DNA from: Bacteroidales bacterium | Lineage (GTDB): Bacteria > Bacteroidota > Bacteroidia > Bacteroidales > DTU049 | Assembly (NCBI GenBank): GCA_030017935.1 | Contig: JASEGF010000149.1 | Location: 1 to 5,538, forward strand | Direction: 5' to 3' | Length of the DNA: 5,538 bases | Part shown: piece after piece, positions 5,386-5,538 of the stretch | Layout of the letters: each line of letters opens with the position of its first letter | Position numbering within the stretch: position 1 is the first letter of the stretch | Notes under the pieces: model-generated | Database searches by the model: none | Seen by the model: only the letters and a program-made list of their open reading frames with translations | Told to the model about the DNA's origin: nothing | Made by a program: the position numbers and the translations under genes

Positions 5386-5420
5386 TTGTAAATTAATCCA
5401 CAAATGCACACAAATGAGCA
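5386..5420. repeat. CACAAAT element, copy 3
   Basis: It combines the TTGTAAATTA lead-in of copy 2 with the exact 28-base core of copy 1, and so links all three copies as one repeat family. Copies start about 85 to 115 bases apart, with unrelated simple sequence between them. Confidence 0.85.
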
Positions 5421-5426
5421 TTAGTT

Positions 5427-5468
5427 TCTACTATCTACTCTCCCCTATCTACTATATACTATATACTT
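5427..5468. repeat. TCTACTA/TATACTA heptamer tandem repeat, five units
   Basis: The units are TCTACTA (5427-5433), TCTACTC (5434-5440), an interruption TCCCCTA (5441-5447), TCTACTA (5448-5454), TATACTA (5455-5461) and TATACTT (5462-5468). The interruption is also seven bases, so the seven-base phase holds throughout. Confidence 0.8.
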
Positions 5469-5492
5469 TAGCCCTGAAAAACAAAATCACAA

Positions 5493-5526
5493 AATCCTTT
5501 AATCCCAAAAATCCCAGTTCAGACAA
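5493..5526. repeat. AATCC-type intergenic repeat ending in CAGTTCAGACAA
   Basis: AATCC recurs at 5493-5497, 5501-5505 and 5510-5514, followed by CAGTTCAGACAA. AATCC strings ending in a TTCAGAC tail are a type I associate with Bacteroidota intergenic DNA. ATCCTG in the stem-loop at 2481-2539 may be a relative. No function is known to me. Confidence 0.5.
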
Positions 5527-5538
5527 TTTAATTCTATC

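Larger units (their letters stand above)
5083..5538. other. Gene-free region packed with short repeats
   Basis: No credible ORF, tRNA or other RNA gene is visible in these 456 bases on either strand. After the promoter of the DUF2279-like gene, the sequence is a patchwork of interspersed CACAAAT elements, purine-rich GAGAC and GTGAT tandem repeats, a pyrimidine-rich TCTACTA repeat and an AATCC string, each listed separately. Confidence 0.7.

Noticed and set aside
5186..5420. CRISPR array
   Set aside because: Only three copies, one diverged. The intervals are simple tandem repeats rather than unique spacers of constant length, and no cas genes are visible.

Overview
The window is AT-rich and reads as Bacteroidota, probably a Flavobacteriia- or Cytophagia-like lineage. 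Four things support this. There are three TAnnTTTG-type -7 boxes and no recognisable Shine-Dalgarno sequences. Secreted proteins begin MKK or similar and have a signal-peptidase site followed by Gln. The large protease joins a lysyl-endopeptidase-type S1 domain to CARDB-like and choice-of-anchor-J-like modules, as in Bacteroidota type IX secretion clients. The 5' part of the window also matches what I recall of DUF2279 proteins of that phylum. The tRNA has no encoded CCA.

Layout. Positions 1-2207 (minus) hold most of a secreted modular serine protease whose C-terminus lies beyond the window. A striking A8/T8 palindrome and a divergently read tRNA with a CAU anticodon (2300-2373, plus) follow. 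Positions 2374-2887 have no large gene. They hold a CACAAAG repeat, a 59-base stem-loop, a 38-codon candidate secreted peptide (2550-2666, minus) and a block of interleaved inverted repeats. Next comes a tightly coupled minus-strand pair: an unrecognised 95-aa protein (3720-4007), then a 275-aa signal-peptide-bearing, probably beta-barrel protein (2888-3715). Its candidate promoter lies in the very AT-rich 4008-4215 gap.

Positions 4216-5082 (minus) hold one DUF2279/YfiM-like gene split by a single in-frame TGA. Both halves are in the same frame and together give a normal-looking full-length protein. The last 456 bases carry no gene. They form a cluster of intergenic repeats: three copies of a CCACAAAT/CACAAATGAG element, heptamer tandem repeats, GAGAC tandem repeats and an AATCC-type repeat.

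How the genes work together: nothing here forms an obvious pathway. Every protein gene has, or may have, a Sec signal and acts in the cell envelope or outside the cell, except the 95-aa protein, whose location is unclear. The most concrete oddities are the interrupted DUF2279 gene, the coupled 95/275-aa pair beside a structured downstream region, and the dense repeats. I see no convincing evidence of a complete novel defence, toxin or mobile system.
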